64,000 nucleotides of DNA from Clavaria fumosa (Eukaryota > Basidiomycota > Agaricomycetes > Agaricales > Clavariaceae), in the NCBI GenBank assembly GCA_951802425.1, contig OX637794.1:434001-498000 (forward strand), written 5' to 3'. The stretch's first letter is position 1. Every line of letters starts with the position of its first letter. Below are positions 21,875 through 33,048 of the stretch, one piece after another. Below the pieces are notes generated by a model. That model made no database searches, was not told the origin of the DNA, and saw only the letters and a program-made list of their open reading frames with translations. Position numbers and translations under genes: made by a program.

Positions 21875-23064
21875 ATGCCCGGTGATGTCGAAAGTCTTGT
21901 CGCAGACCACGGCGACGAGATTCCGACGCCGCCACTCCTGGTCAAACTTACGGGTTTTCGGCTACTCGTCATCACCACCACTGTGGCTCTCGGAGCGGTG
22001 AAGCTAGTGTCGACGAAGCGCGGGGAGTCCTTAGCATTGACATGGCTAGACTTCGCCACGGCAGCCTTCGTGGCTCTGATGTACGTTGCTCTGCATAGCA
22101 TTGAGATTAATCCTTGATGTACAGGAATCATTTCAGACTCTGGTGGCTCAGACTGCATGAGCATTTTACAGTTGCGTCGTGGTTCTTTGACAGAGATTAT
22201 GCTCCACACATTGCTCATGGTATGTATTTATCAATAAAATCATTGCTCTCTGAGTGCCCCTCACATCCAAATGACTAGCTTTTGTCATTGAAGCATCATT
22301 CCTTCTTTGGTGCAAGTATTCAAACCAAACCGTCATCTGATGTGTCTGACATTCGGATTACTAGTCACACCAGTACTATGCTGCTGGATCATATTTTCTA
22401 CCTCAATCGTTCCTGCTCTAAATTATTTATGTTACTTGGGGGTTTCTTTCACACAGCCATAGGTTCTGACATTGAACATGACGTTATATAGTATAATGTT
22501 GACTCCTTCCATGTTTGTCATTGTGAGTACCTTTTGTCAGTGTATTCACCTTTGGTGCCAATATTTTTACAGGAATTCCTGGTCAGCAAATTCCCTTGGC
22601 CATCCCATCTACGGGATCTACCATCGTACTGGGACACAAGTAAGTGACACTATATTGTACATCATTGTCCCTTACCTACAGTTCTTGCTGCTAGATACCC
22701 CCAAATTTGTTGCCAGAATAATTTTTGGGAGCCAATTGTTGTTATTATGGATAGCACACGCACATCTTGCAGTGCTGAAATCCATTCAAAATTTCAACTG
22801 CTAGGATGAATGAGAATGTGACAAATTCTTTGGCCTTTCCTTTTACATCTGCCACTTGTTCCCTTCTTGTGGCTCATCTTCCCTCAATCATTGACTCATC
22901 CTGTACTCTTTATGTATGCTTTCTCTTCATCATTCTTATATACTTGGCTCATGTCCTTTCTGTGTTTCTCTGTTATGGCTTACCTTGTCATAAAATCTTT
23001 TTGCAAAATCATCTTAGTTCTCATCTCTCACACTGCCAAGGATGATGTCATCAACACCCCATGA
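21875..23064 (+). pseudogene. Multipass membrane protein gene, decayed copy A
   Basis: ATG 21875 opens exon 1 (to 22080), with a hydrophobic helix RLLVITTTVALGAVKLV and a second, FATAAFVALMYV. A 44-nt intron (GTACGT to CAG, ending 22124) joins in phase to MNHFRLWWLRLHEHF and WFFDRDYAPHIAH. A further intron starts at 22220, and the following exon reads AFVIEASFLLWCKYSNQTVI before hitting TGA codons at former CGA sites. Later exons can be followed to about 23060 with intact-looking splice sites. The arrangement fits a common agaricomycete family of unnamed transmembrane proteins. A related inverted copy lies at 31330-32650. Confidence 0.6.
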
Positions 23065-23135
23065 TGATGGCAAGCAGGAGTGGCAGTGTCAGAGGCTCAG
23101 AATGGTGTGGTGGCAGTTGAAATTGACACACCATT

Positions 23136-23360
23136 TATAAGGCCCCAGGCCTTCTATATTTCTGATTACTTAATCTACATACCATATTTAGTTCAATAAG
23201 CATAGCTGCTTGGCTATGCTTACATCAGTGGCCCTTTGGAGGGCCACTCACCTATATATACAACATTGTGACTGTACAGAGAGGGCAGATCCCTCTACAT
23301 AGAACTATATACTCAGTATACAATTGAGTCCAGTTCTTTTGAGGGATAAGCTGTCTTACA
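23136..23360 (+). repeat. LTR of the truncated gypsy copy
   Basis: Aligns along its length with 8242-8468, including the AGAGAGGGCAGATCCCTCTACATAGAACTA block, and ends in TTACA. The start is blurred (TTATAAGG instead of TGTAAGG). No second LTR was found downstream. Confidence 0.85.
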
Positions 23361-23382
23361 ACTTTTTTGAACCTTCAACATA

Positions 23383-25600
23383 ATGAGTGTGGTTAAAATT
23401 GGTCACCCCCATACAGCCGTGCCAAAAAAGCACAACCAAAAGGGAGTGGAGACTCCTCCCTTGGTAGGACCCCTGCATGACACAGGCGTTGTGCAGCCAG
23501 AGGGGATAGGACCCTGTGTTGAGCCCAGTGGTGAACCACTGCTAAGGGCTGACATGGCATCACTGGCCCCTGATGACAGCATTAGGTCTGAAATGCTGTC
23601 AACATGTGGCAATTGCCACAAGGATGGCACCACAATGCACCAAGTCACTGGTGAGGCACCATTGGTGGGGAAGGCTGGGCCTTCCAAAGGAAAGGGCAAA
23701 GAGCCCTTAGAAACTTGCGAGAGGTGGTCACAAGACTGCTCAAGCTCGTGGGCTCCCTCCAACATCGGAGATGAGCAAACAGCAATAGTGCGAGCTAACA
23801 CTGTATAGTGATGGGATGGTTCAGTTCTGAACCAGGGCCTGAACCTGAACTTTTGAGAACTGGACCAAAGTCCAGTTCAAAGTTCAGTCAATGGTCGAAC
23901 TGAACCTTTTTTCAGGTTCGAGAGGACCAAAATTAGTTGAACCATTACCAAATTAGGTAAAAGTCCGGTTTTTGAACCTCAAACAAGACCAGAACAGGGT
24001 TCAAGGTTCAAAAATTTGCCTGAACTGGACCTTAAGTCCAGTTTGGAGTTTGAAATTTTTGGTCAAGAACCAGACTGAACTGGACTTTTACATCACTAAT
24101 GCTGTAGCTGAGAGACTCTCGGATATTCAGGTGGAGCTCTCCCACCAGGATGAAGAGTTTGATGCTCTCGTAAGGGCAATGAAAAATCACCAGGCCAGTA
24201 TCCAGCAACAGCTAAGTGAGGAAGCTACCCACATTGAGTGGGTATTGGACTTGCTAGATGATCAGGGAGCAGTGCTAGCAGCTCCCTTATGGCAGCAATG
24301 CTGTGAATTGTTGGAACATGAGGTGGGACTTGTCCCACCTAGCCAGGCACTCTTGGGGGTAGCCCCAGAGGCTGGATGGATGGTGCCAGCTGACTGCAAG
24401 GAAGGGTGGTGAAGGGAGAACTGTGTGGATGGTTCTCGAACCCCTGGTGAACCAGGATTGGAGGGCGGCGGCCCTCGAGAGACAGTGGGGCTGGAACTGC
24501 AGCCTACCCTGCATTACCCACAGTTGGGTCAGCAAGAGCCAATGGGTCGAATGGGCCTGTTCAGATGGATGGAACCACCCCAGAAGGAGTGGGAGATTAC
24601 TCAGGAAGTATCCCCGAGTTCTACCAACTACCAAAGCAATGTGTTACATCACTGTCTCATGATAAAACCTTGCTATTGCCCAAGGCAATAGCCGAGATTA
24701 AGGGGATCAAGATTGAGCCCCCTGAGCTCTATGATGGATGAGATGACCTTGTCATCTGGGAAAGGTGGCTCAATGGCCTCCTTAATTACTTCTACTTTTA
24801 TAGAGTAGTTGGACCACAGTTGGAGAACCAACATGTTATGTTAGCAGGTTTGTGACTGAGCAGAATAGCCGCTACTTGGTATACCCATGAAGTAACAGGA
24901 CTGTCCCATGCTCCTTGAAGGTCCACCTTCAAGGAATTGATAACTGCTATCTTTAAGCGGTTCCTGACTGAGGTAACAGCCCAGAAGATGGTGGATGCCT
25001 TCTACCGGGTGAAGTTCACAAAGGTGAAGGGTGCCTTGGGATTCTGGAATGAACTGGCCCAGGCGGCTGAGCAAATGCTCACCCTGCCTGATGCTGGTAT
25101 GATGAAGAGGCAGTTCCTTAACAGACTGCCTAATGAGATGGTGGAGGCTATCTTCAAAACTTGCGTGATTAGTGTTGAGTTATCCTCTGTTGAGGATATT
25201 ATCAATGCTAGTTGCCAAGTGGAAGCGACCCTCCACTACCTCCAGCAGCAGAGGGCAGTGCCTTTGTCAGGGAACCCAGCAGGTACCAAAGGAAACCCAC
25301 CCACAGGTAGAGTACCTGTGGGCAGCAGTTTGTGAGACTGTGGCCATATCGGCTGCACACAGACTGCAGTCCAGGGGAACCTGTTCCCCTGTGGATTGAC
25401 CATGCACGGGATGAATGTGCCCCAGCTGGAGGGAGTAAACCCTGGCTAGAACTGCCTAAGGTGGCACCCAAGGCTGGGCCATGAATCAGAGAGGAGCAGA
25501 AAGCTCCTCTAACATGTTATACCTGTGGGAAAGCAGGGCACTATGCAAATGTGTGTCCACAGTTGCAGTGAAAGCCAGAGGCTTTTAGGGAAAATGTAAG
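23383..25600 (+). pseudogene. gag: Gag pseudogene of the truncated gypsy copy
   Basis: Homologous to 212-1993, with many stop codons and a 293-bp MITE inserted at 23806. The capsid region is readable at 24937-25320. Beyond the point where the first copy diverges, it preserves an intact CX2CX4HX4C zinc knuckle (CYTCGKAGHYANVC, 25515-25556), showing what the complete gag of this family contained. Confidence 0.85.
23806..24098. mobile_element. Non-autonomous hAT-type MITE (293 bp)
   Basis: Perfect 8-bp terminal inverted repeats TAGTGATG/CATCACTA bound the insert, and the TAGNG start is typical of hAT elements. Flanks are ACACTGTA (23798-23805) and ATGCTGTA (24099-24106). The undisrupted site in the first gypsy copy is ACGCTGTA, so an 8-bp duplication has been deaminated differently on each side. 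The interior is packed with GGTTC/GAACC and CAGTTC/GAACTG motifs in both orientations, probably subterminal transposase-binding sites. No coding capacity. Confidence 0.85.
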
Positions 25601-25650
25601 GAACTATGCCTTACAGGAGGTTATGTATCATGAATTTCTACCCTGTCTGA

Positions 25651-25941
25651 ATCCATAGCTGTGTCACTTACAGTAAGTTTGATGTTTCATCAATGTATCA
25701 GCTTTCCTCTTCAACAAGCGGTCATTTGTATTCAATTATAAACTTCAAGAGCTGAGTCACTCCACCAATTCTCACAAGACATTCCACAAATTTCACCATG
25801 CTGAATTGCATGCCTTTGGTTCTATAACCAAATCAGAGCTCCAAGTCCTAAAGACCAAATGTTTAGCCCTTCAAAACTTCAATGCTTGAATGATTATACA
25901 ACTCCAATTTTCTTTGTCATTATCAGGCCATGGAGGTGTTT
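25651..25941. other. AT-rich spacer
   Basis: No gene or recognisable repeat; follows the truncation point of the gypsy copy. Confidence 0.4.
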
Positions 25942-26049
25942 TAATGCAATACATAGTGCTAATTACCAACAAGTCTGTTATGCATCTATGATTGTGACAG
26001 ACTCAGACAGAGTGATGCATAACCTCATGCATCACTGCCTGATTGGTGA

Positions 26050-26660
26050 ATGCATCACTCCTTGCCTTATTAGTGATGTGGCCTGCTCCCACCCTGCCAC
26101 CCCCTGCTGCTGCTCCCTGCCCTGCTGCCACACCAACCCCAATCTGTCATGCATCACCACCATGCTGCTGCCACTGCCACTCCCTGCTCCTCACCACTCC
26201 CCCACCCTGCTGCTCCCTGCTCTGCTCCTTGCTCTGCTACTCCCCACCCTGCTCCCTGCTCTGCTGCTCCCCACCTCTGCCCTGTTGCTCCCTGCCCTGC
26301 TGCTCCCCACCTCTGTCCTGCTCCCCTGCCCTGCTGCACCCTGCCCTGCTGCTCCTGCTCCCTGCATTGCTGCACCCCACCCTGCTGCTCTTTGTGCTGC
26401 TGCTCCCCACCTCACTGCTCCCCTCCCTACCTCCCTGCCCCCTGCCCTGCTGCTCCCCACCCTACTGCTCCCTGCCTCACAGCTCCCCACCTCACTGCTC
26501 CCAGCCTTGCTGCTCCCACCTCGCTGCTCCCCACCTTGCTGCTCCCAGCCCGCCACTCCCCACCCTGCTGCTCCCCACTCTGCTGCTGCTCCCTGCCTCA
26601 CTGCTCCCTGCCTTTCTGCTCCCCTCCTTGCTGCTCCCTGCCCTGCCCTACTGCCACCAA
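26050..26660 (+). repeat. CTGCTCCC(CA/TG)CC minisatellite
   Basis: Irregular tandem units of 8-20 bases, pyrimidine-rich on this strand, about 600 bp. All three forward frames stay open because TAA, TAG and TGA are compositionally excluded. Confidence 0.85.
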
Positions 26661-26716
26661 TGGCCCCAGTCCCCACCATTGGTCTGTGACCACTGCTGGG
26701 GGCTTGGGCCATTGCC
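26651..26716. repeat. Dispersed near-palindromic 60-bp repeat, copy 1
   Basis: Reads AATGGCCCCAGTCCC at one end and GGGGCTTGGGCCATT at the other, almost inverted, with TTGGTCTGTGACCAC between. Further copies lie at about 52188-52247, 54062-54120 and 54334-54390, always inside the same kind of minisatellite. Confidence 0.8.
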
Positions 26717-27579
26717 ACTGTATGCTGCTGCCACTGCTGCCTCTATTGCCATCATCATCATCAGTAGCTGTGGCTGTCACTGTTGTTGCTGTCACCACTG
26801 GCCCCAGCAGCCACTGCCATAGCTGTCATTGTAGTTGTTGATGGCAGCTATGGCCACTGTCATCACACTCATGCTGGCCACCACAGCCATTGCCCTCATC
26901 ATTAGCCTGAGCTGCAGCCACCATCATCATTGTCACTATAGCTAGCCACTGCCACCATCATCACCATCACTAGCCACTGCAGCCATCATTGTCATTGTTA
27001 CTGATGGCCACTGCTGCTGCTGCCACTGCCACGCTGTTGTGGTTGTTGTCACTGGATTGTTGTTGTTATGGCTACTGTAGCTGCAGCTGTTATCATCATT
27101 GACACTGCTGCCATGATAGATTAGCAAAGGGGAGAAGGGGATGGGATAATGACACACCATTGCCAACATGAGAATGGTGGCTCAGTTGTTTGGCCACACA
27201 TGTACTGTAACCATACAGTGAGAAACTGATTCAAGGGTCATCACACTTCTTAGAAAGCATTCTATGTTGTAAATTTGACATAGGAATGTCAGGCATGTGA
27301 ACTCAATCCTTCACAATTATTTAAGAATTTACTGTACTCAGACCAGGACACAGAGACAGTTTTGCTGTCAGTAGGACAAATACTGTGGCTGTGAATTTCA
27401 ACTGAGAAAGTATCAGCTGATACAATGGTTCATCACACATTTTAGACACCATTCTGTGTAGTTAATTTGCCATAGAAACTTTGGGCATGTGAATTAAGAT
27501 CTTCCACAATTTTTTCAGAATTTATGATACTCAGACCAGATATGTGAGACTGCTTTTCTGTCAGTAGGGCATACATATA

Positions 27580-27861
27580 CTGTACCATTTAGTTAATTGA
27601 CCTGTCACACATCATGCACCCCTCAAATTCAGTCAAATTTTCACCTTGTAACACATCACACAGCCAAATGGTCAATTTGTGAGACCAAACCTTTTTTTAC
27701 CAAATTAGGTTTGCTGCAGGATTTTGTTGAGAATTTTGAAAGCCATGGTGGTCAATTTTTGTGGTGGTCAATTTTTGTGGGTGTCACATTTTGGTCAATC
27801 TGCCAACTGGTCAATCACATCATGTGTCACACCCACTGGTCAATTGACTTAAATGGTACAG
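27580..27861. mobile_element. TA-flanked MITE (282 bp)
   Basis: Termini CTGTACCATTTAGTTAATTG and CAATTGACTTAAATGGTACAG are inverted repeats, each flanked by TA (27578-27579, 27862-27863). Sequence inside both ends matches the larger 718-bp element at 33049-33766, so this is an internally deleted derivative. TA duplication suggests a Tc1/mariner-type mobiliser, which was not found. Confidence 0.8.
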
Positions 27862-28129
27862 TACTCTGGCTGCTGTGAATTTTGCATGTGACAACCAGAA
27901 ACAGCATGTGGCAGTGGCAGTGGCAACAGCCCAAGCTGTCACAGACTGGTGGCAGGGAGTTGGGTAGTTAGTAGCAGCAGGATGGCAGCAGGGTGGAAAA
28001 CAGGTGGGTGAAGAGCAGGTCAAGGGTCAGGAGCAAGCAGGTCAGGCAGCAGGGCAGGGAGCAGTGGGTCAGGCATGGCAGGGTGGGGAGTGGGTCAGGC
28101 ATGGCAGGGCAAGGAGCAAGCAATACAGG

Positions 28130-28262
28130 TGCAGCAGCAGGGTAGGGAGCAGTGGCAGGGCAGGGAGTGGTGGCAGGGCAGGGAGTGGTGGCAGGGCAGG
28201 GAGTGGTGGCAGGGCAGGGAGTGGTGGCAGGGCAGGGAGTGGTGGCAGAGCAGAGAGCAGGT
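28130..28262 (+). repeat. Tandem repeat, about 20-bp unit
   Basis: GGCAGGGCAGGGAGTGGT is repeated about five times, nearly perfect at 28155-28250. It lies in the purine-rich arm of the inverted unit. Confidence 0.85.
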
Positions 28263-28563
28263 CAGGTGGAGCAGGGTGGAGCAAGTGATGCATGATGGAT
28301 TAGGGGTGGCAGCAGGGCATGGAGCAGTGGCAAGGCAAGGAATGGCAGAGGTGGTGATGCATGACCAATAAGGGAATGATGCATGATGAGCAGGGGTGGC
28401 AGGGTGGAAGCAGGCTGCATCACTACTAAGGCTAATAAGGCAAGGAGTGATGCATTCACCAATCAGGCAGTGATGCATGAGGTGATGCATCACTCTGTCT
28501 GGGTCTGTCACCATCATAGATGTATAACAGACTTGTTGGTAATTAGCACTATGTATTGCATTA

Positions 28564-29412
28564 CATTACTTGCATCTAGTGTCATGATATGATTTGTGAT
28601 CAGATCTGGGATTTGCACATTGCACTTGAATGACATGTGAAATGGTTGTCACTCATGACTGATGTCTAACATCTTCGGCCAAGACACTCTTAACCTTTTA
28701 CAGGTTACAGGAGTCATATTTAATCTCCAATACTTTTGATACCTGCTGGTTTCATGAGCTCCAAAACTTCTTCTTTGAGGACTCATACATCGACCTTCAT
28801 CTGCTACAGTGAATCCTAAGAGGTATGAAAGTCTGAACATCTTCTGAGAAACTTGTTCATCTTAGCTTCAGTGACATGATGCAGCCAATGTCTATTTCAT
28901 GTCATGCAAGAGAAGCATGCAGTGCCCTTGAATACCAGGGACATGGGATATCACATGCGCATCTTGTGATTTGGCTTTCACATTCTTCACTCGAGCAGAG
29001 GACATGTCATATCCTATCGTATGTTTACCAAATACATCTCATTTACAAGTCTGACTGATCAATAACATCAGGCATCCAGAACATACTTCAACAGAACATC
29101 AACCTCATATCATTTAGCAAATTATTAAACCTTTCTGTATTATATGAATGATGACAGAGTTTGATACAGATTGCAATGTGACTTTTCATTCAACAGCTAT
29201 GTCAGTACTTCAACCTCCTCAACACAACCTGTCCAATCGCACCCGAATGTCACATTTCAACGACGCCTTGAACACACTCTCTGAAACCCACTGATTTTTA
29301 ATGTTGTGTTATCCTTTTTGACTGCCAATACAGACCAACAGTGGGGACATGGGCCATTGAGTGGGTGCAACAGGGGCAAGGGGAGTGACAACAACAGCGA
29401 TGACAGCAACAG
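28564..29412. other. Spacer without a supported gene
   Basis: AT-rich and unremarkable to about 29310. At 29317-29412 a short piece of the palindrome/minisatellite family (ACCAACAGTGGGGACATGGGCCATT) appears and is cut by the LTR element that follows; the family continues after it at 30637. Confidence 0.4.
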
Positions 29413-29700
29413 TGTTGGAGTACGAAGCTGTTTAGTGATAGTACCTTGCTGCTGTGTGTTTCTTTGATTATCATCTCTTGTCCACATGCTTCGTCCATGC
29501 GGTTACACTAGATAAGTACAGCCTTGATAAGGTACCCCTATCTGTGTAGTGTGTTTAGTAGCAATGATGGGGCTTGATCCCCCATCAGATTGAAACAGTT
29601 TACACCAGGAATCCCCCTTTGCCGAGTACACCTTTAGTCGCCTTGCCAATGTCTCTTGTACAACGGGTGCCCTTCAATCTGACTCGAACCCCATCCAACA
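29413..29700 (+). repeat. 5' LTR of the gag-only element
   Basis: 288 bp; TGTTGG...CCAACA ends. Matches 30349-30636. Confidence 0.9.
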
Positions 29701-29729
29701 CAATCCGATACACCCTCGTTCGCTCTGCG

Positions 29730-30089
29730 ATGGACGCTCGCTCCCGCCTACTTACCATCACACAGCAATGAGAAGGTTTCGAGAACGCCCTTAAGCTCGC
29801 CCCCGATTTCCCCTCACTCTTTGAGTTCAAGAAATGGGTCATTATCGCTCTACGAACTTTGGGCACAATAGTATTCGACGCTATGGAACTATTAACGGAC
29901 TGTTCGACAGAGTCCCTCAGACGCATCCGCCAACTTGAGGAGACTAGTGCCTCTAGTAGCACCACTGCTCAACCCCCTACGCCACAGCCCTCTCAGCTCC
30001 GAGTTCGAACTCGATGCCAGCGCTGCCATGCGCTTGGTCATAGCACCACCGAGTGCCACACCAAGGACCCCGCAGCGATGCGAAAGTGA
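29730..30089 (+). pseudogene. gag: Short gag with zinc knuckle
   Basis: ATG 29730 reads MDARSRLLTITQQ, then TGA (29769-29771, probably from CGA), after which the frame stays open to 30089. The product has an amphipathic helical core (FENALKLAPDFPSLFEFKKW) and a CX2CX4HX4C knuckle (CQRCHALGHSTTEC) near 30017. No protease or RT follows. Confidence 0.7.
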
Positions 30090-30348
30090 GTAGCAAAAAA
30101 CACGAAGGCCAGGAAGGCAGCTAGCGCAAGCCACACCCTGCTGTCCCAGCCCGCTTTTTCACCTTACTCGTTCACACCGTTCGCACCACCTATTCCCACA
30201 CCGAACCACCTCGAATTGATTCAAGCCTTATATGCTGATGCGACCGAGATGCGTAGACGCACAACACAATCAGCAAGAGACAAATGGAGGCGTCGTCCTC
30301 CTATAGTCCCGGCCCCCCCTTAGACTCGCTCCACAGCTCGAGGAGGTG

Positions 30349-30636
30349 TGTTGGAGTACGAAGCTGTTTAGCGATAGTACCTTGCTGCCATGTGTTTCTT
30401 TGATTATCATCTCTCATCCACATGCTTTGTCCATGCGGTTACACTAGATAAGTACAGCCTTGATAAGGTACCCCTATCTGTGTAGTGTATTTAGTAGCAA
30501 CAATGGGGCTTGATCCCCCATCGGATTGAAACAGTTTACACCAGGAATCCCCCTTTGCCGAGTACGCCTTTAGTTGCCTCACCAATGTCTCTTGTACGAC
30601 GGGTGCCCTTCAATCCGACTCGAACCCCATCCAACA
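30349..30636 (+). repeat. 3' LTR of the gag-only element
   Basis: 288 bp; followed immediately by the second AACAG of the target duplication (30637-30641). Confidence 0.9.
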
Positions 30637-31329
30637 AACAGGACAGGGATGAGAACAGCAGTGAGGATGGTGATGAGAATGGCAATAAGGAAAAAGTCAG
30701 AGAGACACTCCCACTCACTTTCAATCCCTGAAACTTACATGACACATGACATCAACTGAGTAATGTACCAGAAGAGTAAGTCAATCTGCTGAATGGTAGC
30801 AGAAGCAGTCATAAGTGACTATTGCCTTCGAAAGTTGTGTAGGACACAGCAGTGCCGTCTGTCGAATCGCATGACAGTACCGGCCAGGGTGACGGTGAAC
30901 GAAAGCAGGGGGTGCCAACTAGTGAGCAGGTTTGGCTGTGAGCAGGGGTGGCAAGCAAAGGGTTCCAGGTAGTGTTGGTTGTGAGCAGGGGGTGCCAAAT
31001 GAATTTTGGGAAGTGCGCAGATGGAGCCTGGCGGTATTGCATGTGATGACAAGGCCTACACATCCCCATGACCTGTGTTCCCGGGCTCAAGTACAGCAGA
31101 CATGTTGGAGAGTGGTGTGGGGAGTCTGAGTAAAGCCAATGAAAGAGTCAGAGTAAAGCCAACGAAAAAGAGTCATTCAGATTATATAATCTGTACAAAA
31201 TATAATGTTACACAAGGGACCACATCATCTGACATGCCACACATTCCAATTTCTGTGGCTCATTCTGTTGCTGATTTACTGCCCAGGAATGACCAGGTTG
31301 AAACCTGGTGATGACATGTCAATGTTTGA
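30637..31329. other. Spacer without a supported gene
   Basis: Begins with purine-rich repeat remnants, then mixed sequence containing a 22-bp direct duplication (GAGTAAAGCCAA-type, about 31125-31170). No coding evidence. Confidence 0.4.
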
Positions 31330-32650
31330 CTGCCCAATACCAACAGTGCAACACAATTCTGACACTGCCGCTCCTGGATATTGGCTGCTTGCCATCATCA
31401 CTACTGTAGTTCCAGGTTGGTGAAGCAGGTGTTGATGAAGCGAGATGTGATGCTTGACAGTCTTCTTCATTTATGCCCAACATGCAAGGCACATTGCCGA
31501 CAGCACCATCTTTGGCAGCTTCCGAAATGCAAGAGATGAAAGGCCTGAGTTCTGACGACTGAGACATTTTTGCAAAAATATGTTGTGGCAAGGTAAACCA
31601 TACAAGGGCAATACAGAAAAGGACATGAGCCAAGCAGATAAGAATAAGCACTCATGAAGAGTACAAGCAGTGTACATTTTGACGGAGATTCAGCAATATG
31701 AAATACATGTATGCTGACCCAGATAGAAAGAAATGGCTCCATAAAATTAGTGTGGCCACAAAGGGGGTATCTAGCAGCAAGAACTGTAGGTAAAGGACAA
31801 TGATGTACAATATAGTGTCACTTACTTCTTCTCCAGTACCATGGTAGATCCCGTAGCCAAGGGAACTTATTGGCCAGGAATTCCTGCAAAAATATTGGCA
31901 ACAAGGTCAATATACTGACAAAATGTACTCACAATGACAGATGACAAAGAAAACAGCATCACCTCACTATATAACATCGCACACAATACCCGAACCCGGA
32001 AAGAAACCCCCAGGTAACATAAAGAATCTAGGAAAGGACCCATCGAGGTAACAAGTATGATCAAGGAGCATAGCACTGGTGTGTCTAGTAATCAGAATGT
32101 CAGACATATCAGATAAGTGTTTGGTTTGAATACTTGCACCAAAGAAGGAATGATGATTCAATGACAAAAGCTAGTCATGTGGATGTGAGAAACACTCAGA
32201 GAGCAATGATTTTATTAATAAACACATACCATGAGCAATGTGTGGAGCATAATCTCTGTCAAAGAACCACGACGCAACTGGAAGACCCTCATACAGTCCG
32301 AGCCACCAGAGTCTGAATCAATTCCCATACGTCAGGGATTAATCTCAATGCTATGCAGAGCAAACGTACATCAGAACCACGAAGGCTGCCACGAACTCTA
32401 CCCATGTCAATGCTGAGGACTCCCTGTGCTTCGTCAACACCAGCTTCACCACCCCGAAAGCCACAGTCGTGGCAATGACGAGCAGCCGATATCCCGTAAG
32501 TGTCGGAGTCAGGGCGGCGTGGTCCACGGCAGGACTTCCGACATGCACACTGCTGCAATGCGGATAAGCATGGAGAGAAAGCATCATGTCAACGAAGCAT
32601 CCTCTGTAGCAGCCCGGCACCAGTACGCACGGTGATGCATCCGACATGTG
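31330..32650 (-). pseudogene. Multipass membrane protein gene, decayed copy B (inverted)
   Basis: Reverse-complement counterpart of copy A, alignable through exons, introns and about 350 bp of 5' flank (to about 33000). The hydrophobic segment reads GYRLLVIATTVAFGVVKLV near 32480, and FAAFVVLMYV-like sequence follows. Reading frames are broken by TGA, TAG and indels at sites comparable to those in copy A, mostly former CpG. Alignability of introns shows that DNA, not RNA, was duplicated. Confidence 0.6.
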
Positions 32651-33048
32651 GCACGAACAGAGCGGGGAAGATTGAAATTATCAGATGTGCAGATGGGGGA
32701 GTCGGACTTGGCTGGGCAGCAAATCCCAGTGAGCGCAGTGGCCCTGCGCATCAAGGACTCCGAACGATGCCGCCCATAGCGGTACGAGTGTGCGCGTATT
32801 TGCGGCATGTCGGCCCAGAGACCACCCGAATTGGACACCCCTGCTATCGCACCCCCAGCGTTGCTGTAAAGCCAGCCTGCGACGGCTCATCGTGTGCGAT
32901 ATGCTTGCGACAGGGCGAGGAACGAGGAACAAGCAGAGCCGCGACCGGGGGGGAACCGCGGCTCTGCCTGCTCTGGGGGCAGAGTGATGGGACATGTGCA
33001 GTGCTGCAGTGGTGTTTTTGACATTTGAGGTGTTGGTGACTAGGAATA

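Larger units (their letters stand above)
23136..25650 (+). mobile_element. Truncated, decayed gypsy element related to the one at 1-8468
   Basis: An LTR (23136-23360) and the leader after it (ACTTTTTTGAACCTTCAAC) match the first element, followed by gag only. Pol is absent; similarity ends at about 25650 in unrelated AT-rich sequence. CpG sites of the first copy are systematically TpG or CpA here, so this is an old, formerly methylated copy. Confidence 0.88.
25942..28563. repeat. Long inverted-repeat unit bounded by minisatellite arms
   Basis: The sequence beginning TAATGCAATACATAGTGC at 25942 recurs as its reverse complement ending at 28563. About 160 bp of unique arm sequence (GAGTGATGCAT, GATTGGTGAATGCATCACTC) is followed on both sides by CTGCTCCC/GGGAGCAG-type minisatellite. 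The centre holds triplet-rich DNA (26740-27120), unique AT-rich DNA and a MITE. Long open frames here are artefacts of the repetitive composition. Confidence 0.7.
29413..30636 (+). mobile_element. Small gag-only LTR retrotransposon (TR-GAG/TRIM-like), 1224 bp
   Basis: Two 288-bp LTRs (29413-29700, 30349-30636) start TGTTGGAG and end ATCCAACA, with a perfect 5-bp target duplication AACAG on both sides. The 648-bp interior carries only a short gag frame with a zinc knuckle. GAGGAGGTG just before the right LTR is a plausible polypurine tract. The LTRs differ at about 14 positions, essentially all transitions. It must rely on an autonomous partner. Confidence 0.9.

Noticed and set aside
26043..26840. 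Overlapping open frames of 230-276 codons on both strands
   Set aside because: All frames stay open because of the CTGCTCCC minisatellite; products are pure low complexity without a start context.
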